Assembly (NCBI GenBank): GCA_030248225.1 | Contig: JASANE010019372.1 | Span: forward strand, 1 to 64,000 | Length of the DNA: 64,000 nt | Source of the DNA: Trileptium ribeirensis | Lineage: Eukaryota; Nematoda; Enoplea; Enoplida; Thoracostomopsidae | Reading direction: 5' to 3' | In this document: positions 33,747 through 42,958 of the stretch, one piece after another | Position numbering within the stretch: position 1 is the first letter of the stretch | How the letters are laid out: each line of letters opens with the position of its first letter | The notes under the pieces: generated by a model | What the model was told of the DNA's origin: nothing | The model's database searches: none | The model's input: the letters and a program-made list of their open reading frames with translations, nothing else | Position numbers and translations under genes: made by a program

Positions 33747-35330
33747 CTAATATCGTCTTTCCCGAGGTGGTTGTCTTGGAGGTCGGACTACCTCCAGTCC
33801 AATGTCTTCGGGGCGTAATTGTCGTTGTCCGTCATCTTCGTCCGGTTCCAAATCAGGATGCGCGGCTAACATGTCTTCAATGTCCTGGTCGTCAAATATG
33901 TCTCTGAAAGGTTCGAACATGTCGTGCTGGCTCCTGGCTGGAGGGTTCATAAGCATGACAGGGTCACGATGTCGAGTCGGTGGAGCAAAAGGTATGGTTC
34001 GTCTAACTGGGGCAGGTGGTCGGGGAGCAGGCTCTCGGGGAATCATACGCGGGATTACCACTCGAGCTTCCGGTGTGTGTGGTACATAGTCCGTGTACAC
34101 TCGGTGGCGGTCCCTAGCCTGGCGATGTGGTTGTCGTCGAGTGGGTTGGGGAGGCTCTGTCCTTTCCTCGGTTTTCTCGCCATAAGGTCCCAACTCAGGG
34201 GAACCCTCGCTTTCCTCCGTAGAAGGGTCAAGTTCGAAGCGGGGTCTTCTACTAGGTCCCGGTAACAGTTGACTCAGGGGTATTTCATCGTCCCAGTCTT
34301 CCCAACTAACATGCGGTTGAGTTTTAGCGCGTGCGGGTCGAGCTAGAGTCCCTTTTATGGCGGAGGATGCGCTGCGCGGCGGCGCCTTCTTCCTCCCCCG
34401 AGTAGAAGAACCCTTGGTTGACTCGCCTATGGTCGAAGTTGTTTCGCTAGCCGTGGGAACGGTTCGTTTTCTGGATCGTTTAGCTCTGCCGCCCTCCGGA
34501 TATTCTGTAGGTCGACGTGACTCTTTCGTATCTCTTTCCTTTTCCTCACGTATCCTAGCCAAGCTCTCAACAAATTCTGCTACTATGTCGTCGGCGGCCG
34601 TTTGGGCCTCCGAGGGTGGGTGCTGTATGATAGGTCCTGCTAAATATTCTACTAAGTCGGTTGCGTCCTGAAGTTCTCCTCGAGCACGGGCCTCTTCATC
34701 TCTGATTCTCTTCCTCTCTTCTAAGGCCCATTCCCATTCTGCTTGTTGGTTTTGTTTCCTAGTGGTCCAGCGACCGAAGGAAGAAACCTGAGGGGTACCG
34801 GTCTCTTGTTCCGGTAGGGGTGATAACGCAACTGGGGTTATCCAATGCTGGGGTGGGGTCCTAGCTTTACGTTCCGCGAGAGGTGAGAGTAAGGGAGGCA
34901 TTGTCCATCTATGTGGTGGTGTTGGAGGTTCCATCGATTCGGGTGAGGTACTTTCGGAGTCTACAGAATACACTGGCTCGCTAGCCGGTGTGGGGGTTTT
35001 AGCTGGTTTCTGTCGTGGCTTAGGTACGGGTTTTCGAGTTGGAGCTGATTCTATGGGAGGTTGGCTATAAGCTGGGGCGGATTGCGTAGGTGGCGGTCTT
35101 GGAGGTGCCGAGTACGGTGTAATCCATTCGTCTGGGGTGTACTCCTCTAACGTGGCTTCGAATCCTAAAGGCATTAGCGGCGTGTGTGGGTGCGGAGTAG
35201 GTGGAGCGGAGTATGCGTGGCGAGGCTTGGGATGTCGTTGTTCATGCAGTTCCGGGGATTCGCGATGAAGGTGGTACGGTGCTAGTGGTTTGTTCGAGTC
35301 GGTGATTAAGCGTTGTGAGTGGGGACTGCG
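33747..35330 (-). CDS. Proline/arginine-rich ORF downstream of integrase
   Basis: The frame is in phase with integrase and separated from it only by the TAA at 35,333-35,331. It has 475 codons from ATG 35,174, and the frame is open from just after the TAA. It is low-complexity, with Pro-rich tracts, Glu/Arg-rich helices around residues 155-230 and basic Lys/Arg clusters (KRSRKR), and ends in TAG at 33,749-33,747. No domain was recognised. The many PPxP motifs could bind SH3 or WW domains. It may be a C-terminal extension of Pol that was cut off by the TAA, or a separate accessory protein. Confidence 0.6.
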   Translation of the reverse strand, partial: RSPHSQRLITDSNKPLAPYHLHRESPELHEQRHPKPRHAYSAPPTPHPHTPLMPLGFEATLEEYTPDEWITPYSAPPRPPPTQSAPAYSQPPIESAPTRKPVPKPRQKPAKTPTPASEPVYSVDSESTSPESMEPPTPPHRWTMPPLLSPLAERKARTPPQHWITPVALSPLPEQETGTPQVSSFGRWTTRKQNQQAEWEWALEERKRIRDEEARARGELQDATDLVEYLAGPIIQHPPSEAQTAADDIVAEFVESLARIREEKERDTKESRRPTEYPEGGRAKRSRKRTVPTASETTSTIGESTKGSSTRGRKKAPPRSASSAIKGTLARPARAKTQPHVSWEDWDDEIPLSQLLPGPSRRPRFELDPSTEESEGSPELGPYGEKTEERTEPPQPTRRQPHRQARDRHRVYTDYVPHTPEARVVIPRMIPREPAPRPPAPVRRTIPFAPPTRHRDPVMLMNPPARSQHDMFEPFRDIFDDQDIEDMLAAHPDLEPDEDDGQRQLRPEDIGLEVVRPPRQPPRERRY

Positions 35331-37430
35331 TTAGGTTTGAGTAGCGGCTGCGGCGCGGCGTTGGGCAGGCGTAGGCGGGGTGGTCTGGACAGCGTGTTCT
35401 ACGGCTGAAGTTGGCGATATAGCTTGCTCGGCCGTATGAGGTGAGGACTCGTCTATGTCTTGTGAAGCAAGTAGTTCGACAAGACCTAAGTCATTGACGT
35501 TGAATGGTCGTAACGAGCGGCCACTGCCTGAGCGTGTCAGAGCCAAGGGTCTAGTTGGTTCCTCTGTCCTGACAGATCGCTCTTGTTCCCGTATGGTAAC
35601 TGGGGCAGTATGTTGTCCGTATTCAGGCGAGAATGAGCCTGGGGGTTTATCAAGCGCGTAAGGCAACTTAGCAGGGTCTTGTGTAGCGAGCTCCTGCGAG
35701 ATAGCGGGCCATTCGGTGTCGGGGGTTCTATCGGGATCACAAACGGGTAATTTGTTTTGTTGCGGGGCTCCGGATGAGCCTTGAGCTGGGGAATGGATGG
35801 CTAATTGTTCCACTACGGCGCGGTGTATGTCAGCCTGAGCTTGTGTGTATAGTAGATTAGGATCGCCGATCTCTACACTAGTTGTATCAGATGTGCCATC
35901 GATATCTTGGCGCAGTCGATCGACTGCCTCTGGGTCAGCAGCCTGTAATTCCCTAGCGAAATATTTATCGGCAAGGATGGTTTCTCCGGGTTCCTGTAGT
36001 GCAGCTTCAATGTAAGCGGGAGGCACGGCCTTCAATAAGTCAGCCATGTCCGGAAAACTACTTAGTGGTCGGTAGCATGGTTTGGTGCGATTGACATGGA
36101 CCACATGGTCGGAGGCATTGGGTTGTCCGGGGAGTTTGACACAGATGCAGGGTAGCATTATTTTAGTGATTTGGTACGGTCCGCACCATCTGCGTTCCAA
36201 TTTACGTGATAGTCCCGGTGTTGTGTAATATCGGTAGACCCATACATGATCATTAACTCGGTAATCGGGGACCTTGATCTTACGATTGTAATAACGTTTC
36301 CGATATTCCTTAGCAGATTCCATGGAGCGATAGGCTCGATCCCGGATCGTGGCTAACCATCGTTGTACGTTAGCGCGATAAGCTTCTGCTCCAGGATAGC
36401 GTCCCCAATCAGTCTGTGTCTCGATTCCACCCGGTACTCGGGGTTGGAATCCGTGCATGAGCATGAAAGGTGGATAATGTGTAGAAGCGAGTACTGCGGA
36501 GTTGTAAGACATTATGCAGTAGGGTAGAACTTCATCCCAAGTAGTATGGTCATTCTCGGGTAGGGCTACTCTTAAGAGGAATAGAAGTGTGCGATTGAAA
36601 CGTTCAATTTCCCCGTTGGCTTTCGGATTGTAACTCAAAGTTTCTCGTTTAAAAGTGTGTAGCCTAGCGCATAGGGCTTCCATGACTTCTGAAACGAAGC
36701 ATCCTCCTCGGTCGGAAACTAATTCCTCGGGAGCGCCATATCGGCACACTACGTCTTCGACGAAAACTCGAGCTACACTCTTCGCTGTTTGGTCAGGCAA
36801 TGCGGCGGCGATGACTAGCTTAGTGAATTGGTCAATGAAGGCTATAACGTACCAATTTCCTTTTCGGGACAGAACCCGAGTGTCCAATATGTCGACGAAC
36901 ATGCGGTGCATTGGGGCACTAGCCAGCGGGTTATCTCCGAGCGCGGCTCGAACATTTTGAGGTAAATTACGTGATCGTTGGCAAAGTACGCACCGTTTTA
37001 CGTATTCGTCTACGTCCTTACCCATGGTTTCCCAGTAATAAAATTGTTTGAGTTTGCTTAGTAGACGATCCCTACCTGGGTGTCCACCGAATAGAGTGTC
37101 GTGTTCGTGTTTAAGTATCTGTCGTATAAGTAGTCGGGGCACGCACAGTTTAGGTCTGTGGTCTTTCGGCATGATGGGATGTAGGTAAAGAATGGCTGTG
37201 TCGGGGCAGAGACGGTAGTGGTGGGCTTCTAATTTGAGAGCGGTAGCTGCCTTTTCGTCAGCTGGTGGTTGTCGGGTATGTAGGTACCACCATATAGGTC
37301 CAAATTGTTTGTCTCTGCGTTGGATGTAGGGTAGGTAATTAAGGAGATTTCGTCCTTCATACTGTTGGAAGTGTGGTAAGTATATGTGTTCGCCAGTGTC
37401 ATAGACCTGTTCAGGGCGTTGTAGTCGCAC
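35331..37430 (-). CDS. pol: Integrase (Ty3/Gypsy Pol)
   Basis: This 699-codon frame is in phase with the RNase H ORF after a TGA at 37,433-37,431. It carries the HHCC zinc-binding domain (His110, His117, Cys147, Cys150), then the catalytic core with Asp180, Asp240 and Glu276, a D,D(35)E spacing. The GPY/F-type motif (RRWCGPYQI) follows, then a long acidic, Pro-rich tail. Integrase joins the reverse-transcribed DNA to the host genome. All three catalytic acids are present, so the domain looks functional. The TGA upstream would separate it from RT unless read through. It ends in TAA at 35,333. Confidence 0.92.
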   Translation of the reverse strand: MRLQRPEQVYDTGEHIYLPHFQQYEGRNLLNYLPYIQRRDKQFGPIWWYLHTRQPPADEKAATALKLEAHHYRLCPDTAILYLHPIMPKDHRPKLCVPRLLIRQILKHEHDTLFGGHPGRDRLLSKLKQFYYWETMGKDVDEYVKRCVLCQRSRNLPQNVRAALGDNPLASAPMHRMFVDILDTRVLSRKGNWYVIAFIDQFTKLVIAAALPDQTAKSVARVFVEDVVCRYGAPEELVSDRGGCFVSEVMEALCARLHTFKRETLSYNPKANGEIERFNRTLLFLLRVALPENDHTTWDEVLPYCIMSYNSAVLASTHYPPFMLMHGFQPRVPGGIETQTDWGRYPGAEAYRANVQRWLATIRDRAYRSMESAKEYRKRYYNRKIKVPDYRVNDHVWVYRYYTTPGLSRKLERRWCGPYQITKIMLPCICVKLPGQPNASDHVVHVNRTKPCYRPLSSFPDMADLLKAVPPAYIEAALQEPGETILADKYFARELQAADPEAVDRLRQDIDGTSDTTSVEIGDPNLLYTQAQADIHRAVVEQLAIHSPAQGSSGAPQQNKLPVCDPDRTPDTEWPAISQELATQDPAKLPYALDKPPGSFSPEYGQHTAPVTIREQERSVRTEEPTRPLALTRSGSGRSLRPFNVNDLGLVELLASQDIDESSPHTAEQAISPTSAVEHAVQTTPPTPAQRRAAAATQT

Positions 37431-38300
37431 TCATGGTCCACATGCATAAGCGACCTTAATTAATGTGTCGAACTCCTCGACTTCTGGTAATCCACCGTAT
37501 CTCTTCTTAGCAGTTGTTGGTAATGTCCGGGGTCTAGTGGGATCAGGTGTACCAGCAGTGGCACGTGTTGAGCTTTCGCTTGCCGCGCCAGGGGCGGGCG
37601 GTGTCGGAGCAGTTGAGGGTTCTTGTGGTAGCGTAGGTCTAACGAATGGATCAGGGGCTGATGAGGGTCCAGGGGCTGAGTCACTCACAGGTTCTTGAGT
37701 TGGGACTGGTTCAGTCGGCGGTCCGGGAGCGGTCGAGCGCTTCCAAGGCATCTCGACTCCTTCGGGCCATGGGTCGTCGATGTCTCCACAGAAAATGAAA
37801 CGCGTTGGGTCCGGTAGAGGATCATATCCTGGTCCTCCGAACATGCGGTAGAAGCGTTCCCTTACGTAGTCGGGTGGGAGGTTAACGGGAGCGTCCGGAG
37901 GAAGTCCCCTTAACTGTCGCGTAAGTCGTTTCCAAGCTTCTTCGGTAGGAAGTCTCCGTGGTGGTTTGGCAGGAGCTTTGCCCTTGCCACGATCCTGTCC
38001 TTTCACGGCTACAGCAACCATTCGAGTATGGTCCTGCTCGTCGTATTCGTTTTCATCAGCCGAGTCAGAGAAGTCCACGTCGTGTCGGGGGTCGCGTGAA
38101 AGTCCATCGGCGTTGGCATTAGCCTTACCAGGTCGATACTCGATATTGAAGCCACCGAATTCCATGAGTAACTCTTTACGCCATTGAGCTAGGCGTGAAT
38201 TTCGCGGTGGTCTCTCAATTAGTGCCTTAAGTGGCTTATGATCAGTCTCAACATGGAATTCGTGTCCAAACAAGTAGCCCCTAAAATGTAAAGCGCCCAT
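37431..38300 (-). CDS. pol: RNase H C-terminal part plus Pro-rich linker (Pol)
   Basis: The frame continues RNase H after a frameshift near 38,290. It holds the YLFGHEFHVETDHKPLKAL segment, with the later catalytic Asp, and the NANADGLSR motif typical of the RNase H end in Gypsy elements. About 200 residues of Asp/Glu- and then Pro/Thr-rich linker follow before the TGA at 37,433-37,431. RNase H degrades the RNA of RNA-DNA hybrids. The linker between RNase H and integrase is unusually long. Confidence 0.88.
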   Translation of the reverse strand: MGALHFRGYLFGHEFHVETDHKPLKALIERPPRNSRLAQWRKELLMEFGGFNIEYRPGKANANADGLSRDPRHDVDFSDSADENEYDEQDHTRMVAVAVKGQDRGKGKAPAKPPRRLPTEEAWKRLTRQLRGLPPDAPVNLPPDYVRERFYRMFGGPGYDPLPDPTRFIFCGDIDDPWPEGVEMPWKRSTAPGPPTEPVPTQEPVSDSAPGPSSAPDPFVRPTLPQEPSTAPTPPAPGAASESSTRATAGTPDPTRPRTLPTTAKKRYGGLPEVEEFDTLIKVAYACGP

Positions 38301-40564
38301 CGAATAGCGAGGGCTTCGGTTTCAATAGCGGGGTATCGGCGTTGGTAGTCCACTAGGGATTTGCTAGCGTAAGCGATAGGCAATGTCCCTTTATCGGTCT
38401 TTTGCGAAAGCACGGCTCCTAGGGCATATCCTGAAGCGTCCGTTTGTAGTATGAAGGGTTTGGAAAAGTCCGGGTAGATGAGTAGTGGTTCTTGTACCAG
38501 TGCTTTGCGTAGTTTTCCGAATGCTTCCTCGCATTGCGGTGTCCATTTAAATTCGTTGTCCTTACGTCGGAGAGCATTGAGGGGTTCGCAAATTTCGGAA
38601 TAATGTGGTATGAACTTGTGATAGTAGCCTACCAGTCCTAAGAAGCTTTGTAATTGTTTGAGTGTCTCAGGTCTTTTGTAGTTATCAATTGCGGCTGTTT
38701 TCTCGGGGTCAGGTTTGACTCCTTCCGAACTAATGATGTGTCCAAGGTATTTTAATTGTCTCTGTCCGAATTGACATTTAGAGGGTTTTAGTTTGAGATT
38801 AACTTTACGAAATCTATCGAAGACTGTGATGAGATCTGCTAAGTGTTGTTCAAATGTGGGTGAGAAAACTAATATGTCGTCTATGTAAATGAGGCATCGC
38901 TCCCATTCTAGGCCTTTTAAAATGATTGACATGCACCTTTGAAAAGCGCCTGGCGAGGAATTTAAGCCAAAGGGTAGAACATTGTATTCATATTGTCCAT
39001 GGACAGTGACGAAGGAAGTCTTTTCCTTGGTCTCAGGGTCTAATTCTAATTGCCAAAATCCTTTGTTTAGATCTAAACTCGACATGAATTTTGTGTTTTG
39101 CAAGCTGCCTAATATGTCGTCTATGCGGGGTAACGGGTACAAGTCACGTTCGGCGACTACGTTGAGCTTACGAAAATCCACGCACAAACGTAAAGTGCCG
39201 TCACTCTTAGTGACGTATACTATGGGGGAACCCCAAGGTGAATCTGATGGTGTTATAAGGCCTGCTTCTACCATGTTGTTTAGTTCCTCCCTCAAGGGTT
39301 CGCGTGGAGAATGTGCCAATTGGTAGGGCACTTGTTTTATGGGTTTGGCATCCCCTGTGATTATCCTATGCTGGTGTACACCACACCTACCTAGGTCGAA
39401 TGGGTGCACACTGAATATGTCTGCGTTTTCGGAAATGGTCGTTTTCAATTGCTTTAATTCATAAGGGTTAAGTGTAGTCTGTCCAAAATCGATCTTGCTC
39501 AGTACTTGTATGGATCGTTCCGTGTCGATTGTTTTCTTTTGGTCGTTAATGACCTGTACTACATTGTCTCGTGTAACTCCTATGCGGTTGCATTGTTTGG
39601 TATGCTGAGGGGGTCCAAGTTGGAGAAGACGTTTATTGCTGTCATACAAGAGCTCGACCTCATTGTCGTCAAGCATCTCGATGTGTCCTATGGTTTGTCC
39701 TGCGTGTATGGCGACGGGTATGTTTCCAAAGTTCATCATTGCTACTGGAATCATGCGTTGACCAGTGAGTACTAGGGCATGGGCGATGGCGATGTCCCTA
39801 ATGAAAGGGTCTGGTACAAACAAAGCTTGGCCGGTAGGCGGTTGTGTGATCTCGGGGATCGCGTTGATGAATAGTTCGGTGTTCGGTGGTATCTGTGTAT
39901 ATTTCCTGGATACTACGTTGATGACTGGCGGTCGATAGTCTCCTTGGTCCGCAAAGGGTGCGGAACAATTCTCAGTTCCGTTGGATAAATCCAAACAACG
40001 GTCCTTGAAGTTTATAGCTACGTATGGGAGGAGAGCCATGAAGTCGGTGCCTAGGATGCATTCGTACGGTGTGTCGGTGGTTACTTGGAAGTCACATGGG
40101 GTGCTTAGCGAGCCTATTGTAATTGGTGCTTTTACCACTCCACTAATTGTCAGTTCCTGTTGAGTCGCCGAGACAATGCGGGTGGTGTTAGTGTGTCGGG
40201 GTACTAAGCCTAGACGGGCAGCTAGGGCTTGTGACATGATTGAGACATCAGCCCCGGTGTCTACAAGTGTCGTAACTGGGGTACCGAGTATGGTTGCGTT
40301 GACGAGGAGCGGAGTGTTACCGGCATTCATTGTGTTCAACTGTCTGGTGAACATACCTTGTCGAGGTCCACGGCGTAAGTCACGGGTAGGAGCAGCGAAT
40401 AATTCGTCGTCCTCTATGAAAACGAGTTCTTCTTCGGACGAAGCACGGGTTGTCAATAGTCTGTTGGAGCGACGCGGGCACGATTGGACACAACAGACAC
40501 GCGCGGCGTCCCCGAAGGTACAACCGAAACCTCGGTCGGCGAAACTCGGGGTGTAGTCTCCTCC
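38219..40564 (-). CDS. pol: Protease, reverse transcriptase and RNase H N-terminal part (Pol)
   Basis: The frame is open from just after a TGA at 40,567 and overlaps the env end by about 110 bp in the -1 frame. There is no AUG before about 40,354, so expression by -1 frameshifting or reinitiation is likely. Counting from 40,456: an aspartic protease with LVDTGADV (Asp66-Gly68), RT at about 385-575 with YIDD (524-527) and LPFGLNSSP, then the RNase H start with TDASGYALG (Asp673) and ETEALA. Near residue 722 a one-base loss (or two-base gain) shifts into another frame. RT copies the genomic RNA into DNA and protease matures Gag and Pol. The catalytic residues are intact. Confidence 0.93.
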   Translation of the reverse strand, partial: GGDYTPSFADRGFGCTFGDAARVCCVQSCPRRSNRLLTTRASSEEELVFIEDDELFAAPTRDLRRGPRQGMFTRQLNTMNAGNTPLLVNATILGTPVTTLVDTGADVSIMSQALAARLGLVPRHTNTTRIVSATQQELTISGVVKAPITIGSLSTPCDFQVTTDTPYECILGTDFMALLPYVAINFKDRCLDLSNGTENCSAPFADQGDYRPPVINVVSRKYTQIPPNTELFINAIPEITQPPTGQALFVPDPFIRDIAIAHALVLTGQRMIPVAMMNFGNIPVAIHAGQTIGHIEMLDDNEVELLYDSNKRLLQLGPPQHTKQCNRIGVTRDNVVQVINDQKKTIDTERSIQVLSKIDFGQTTLNPYELKQLKTTISENADIFSVHPFDLGRCGVHQHRIITGDAKPIKQVPYQLAHSPREPLREELNNMVEAGLITPSDSPWGSPIVYVTKSDGTLRLCVDFRKLNVVAERDLYPLPRIDDILGSLQNTKFMSSLDLNKGFWQLELDPETKEKTSFVTVHGQYEYNVLPFGLNSSPGAFQRCMSIILKGLEWERCLIYIDDILVFSPTFEQHLADLITVFDRFRKVNLKLKPSKCQFGQRQLKYLGHIISSEGVKPDPEKTAAIDNYKRPETLKQLQSFLGLVGYYHKFIPHYSEICEPLNALRRKDNEFKWTPQCEEAFGKLRKALVQEPLLIYPDFSKPFILQTDASGYALGAVLSQKTDKGTLPIAYASKSLVDYQRRYPAIETEALAIRWALYILGATCLDTNSMLRLIISHLRH

Positions 40565-42471
40565 TCAAGTGGTGCGCTAGGGCCTCGTTTATCGGCTCTA
40601 ATCCACCTAATTGATTTTCGGGGTTTTCCGTCCGTCTTGATCAGTCTCCCGCGGCATGGTAGCCATCGGGGTAGGTAGTACGCGTATTTAGGGGAGACCT
40701 TACACTTGGTCATGCAGTAGATCAGACTGATTAGGCTGACAACGATGGTAACTATAAGGTAAGGCGAAAGTCCAGTGTACTCCAAGGCAGGGAAGTTAAC
40801 TATCTTTTGTACTTGTTCCTTAGCTATTTGAGCTACTTGTAAGTTTGTCGCCTTAGCATCGTCGAGTGAACTCCAGGTCAAAGGTCTCACTTTGATACCG
40901 GAGAGCCGGTCAATAGTAATGTTTGATCCAAATTTGATTGTAATTTCTTCTGGCTTTAGCATGCTCGTGAGCACGATCGCTCCTACTACTAACTGTGTAT
41001 AATTTCCGTGGGGAAACCATAAGATTCCGTTAGGTGGAACCTTAACGGCCTTGCCTAAGGTTACATGCGCGAGCTGTCTATGATTAGTCAGTATAACCTC
41101 AGGCTCGCTAGTTCTAATTAGAACACCTTGAATAGTAGTGTGTACGGCTGTATCGTTAGCGAGTGGGCCGATGAGCGTGCGGTTGCTGCATGCGTGCTTG
41201 GTGGATTCTGGTGCGAATTCACCTGCGATAATCCATTCTAGGCAGTTTGTACTGTGGTCGGTTAGCAACGCGTGGGGTGCACAGAAAGCAATCCCGGGTC
41301 TGTGCTTACATGCTCCTAGATTCAGTGATTCGAAACGGACATGTCCTAATCTGGCGGCGTATTGCGGTAGCGGTAGTCTCAACTGCGTGTGCGTGTTAGG
41401 AGCGTTCCACCCAGTGTTGTAGACCCGGAAGTAAGGTCGAACGTCGCTGCGTTTGGGCAAAGGTAACTGCAAAATAAAGCCGAAGCGAAATCCGGTTAGA
41501 TCTACGCTTACGGGCATCACTCGTCCAAACTGATATGCTAGACTGGGTTCTCGCATTAGGATGGTCTTAGAAATGCGGGGATCCATGGCGAATAGTCGTC
41601 GTAGCATGACGACATCGATAACAGCAGGGGAGAGTTCACCGTTTAACATAGACTCCATTATGGCCTGTACCGACGAGCGCATGTTCGCTCGAAGTATGTG
41701 GTCAATCAATTGATGATGCACGTGCGTGACCTCTTTCTGGACAGCACATCGGACCTGTTCAATCATGGAGACTACCTCCTGCATGCTGTGGTGTAGAAAT
41801 GCGTAGATGTCCTCATTGGCGCGGGTTAATTGCTTTATCGCTTTAGTATTCCGAAAAGAGACGTCATTCGTCTCGCGCATAAATTTTTCGAGAACGGTCA
41901 CTTGCTGTCGTACGTTATTAATATGAACGCCGTTAGCGAAGGCCATTCCTAAACCTAGGAAACCGGAAACGGCGCCGGCAGCGGCGGCGATTAAGCTTGC
42001 AAAGCGCTTTTCCCGGCGGTTGGTAAGGTCACATAAGTGCTAGTTCTCCACGCAGAAGGAGTGCACAAGCAGCGAGTAGTAATTTGTATCTAGTATGCCA
42101 TGGTATGCATCGTCCAGTTCGCGTTCTAGTGCGCTCAAGGTTGTATGCAACTGCGGGTACTCAGTACAGTTCGCCTTCCTGCAGCAATCAGCTCGGCAGA
42201 AACCGTTGTCGTCATACGGTGGACAAACATTGCTCACGTATGGGTCTGACTTGCGTTCCCAATCTCTCAACGATAGCTGCAGGACCACTGGCAAATGCGT
42301 AGTCTGATCAGAGGTGATCACCAAACCTTGCGGTTCGACGACAACACCTACTTGGCGGTTTACAAACGCACCTAGTCGCGAGATCGCGTCGCTAAAAGGC
42401 GAGAGCGTGGCGTGCGTAGAGCTTAACTTCGAAAGCCAAAGTAACAGTAAGATGGTGCAAACTTTCCGCAT
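40453..42471 (-). CDS. env: Envelope glycoprotein, baculovirus-F/errantivirus-Env-like, interrupted by TAG
   Basis: The start is ATG 42,471, which opens a signal peptide (MRKVCTILLLLWLSKLSSTHA). The frame is also open upstream to 42,909. A short N-terminal subunit of about 156 codons with several Cys and an NCT site is followed by RREKR, a furin-type site (42,018-42,004). An Ala/Gly-rich fusion-peptide-like stretch comes next, then heptad-like helices, a Cys-rich region, N-glycosylation sites, and near the end a membrane anchor (about 40,775-40,712) with a roughly 85-residue cytoplasmic tail. A small first and large second subunit matches baculovirus F and errantiviral Env. It would mediate membrane fusion. 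One in-frame TAG (42,042-42,040) lies just before the cleavage site. Its position before pol is abnormal. Confidence 0.8.
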
Positions 42472-42474
42472 ACC

Positions 42475-42909
42475 TGTGTTCTGACCTAATCCGCTATTCA
42501 AGCCAGGTGAAGAAGGTCGAGCCATCTTTCGGGGAGGCTCTGATTCATCCTCACTGTTTATTACTTGATCGTCAGTTTCACTCGGGGTTTCCCTATCAGT
42601 TGGTCTGACATTCTCTACGGTTGGTTCATTCTGCTCACCGAGATTCTCTTCGGAAGCGTTTAAACATTTGGCTATCGCAAGGGCCAATTGTTCGTCCAAA
42701 TCTTGAGTAGAGCTACTGATACTACTGCGTTGGAGCGTACACGGTTCCGAGATTAGGTAATCTACTTTTACGTGCTCACCTATTGTCATACCGCACTCAA
42801 TTTGGACCATATTGACGCTAGCAGGACGTCTCAGGAGTCTTAAGCGCGCACACAGAAGCACTAGGCGATCCCGTCTATGAGACTCGTCTGTAAACTCCAT
42901 GTTGTTCAC
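42475..42909 (-). other. Acidic upstream extension of the env frame
   Basis: The env frame stays open for 146 codons upstream of the signal-peptide Met, from ATG 42,909. This part is polar and acidic (DDQVINSEDESEPPRKMARP) and contains a potential basic nuclear-type patch. It may be a separate start giving a non-secreted product, or simply an open leader. Confidence 0.4.
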
Positions 42910-42958
42910 AGTTTACTGAGCGAAAGTAGTTATTGGGACTCCTTCACTGCCCTGATTG

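Noticed and set aside
33802..34671. Plus-strand frames within the proline-rich ORF
   Set aside because: They are shadows of the minus-strand coding sequence.
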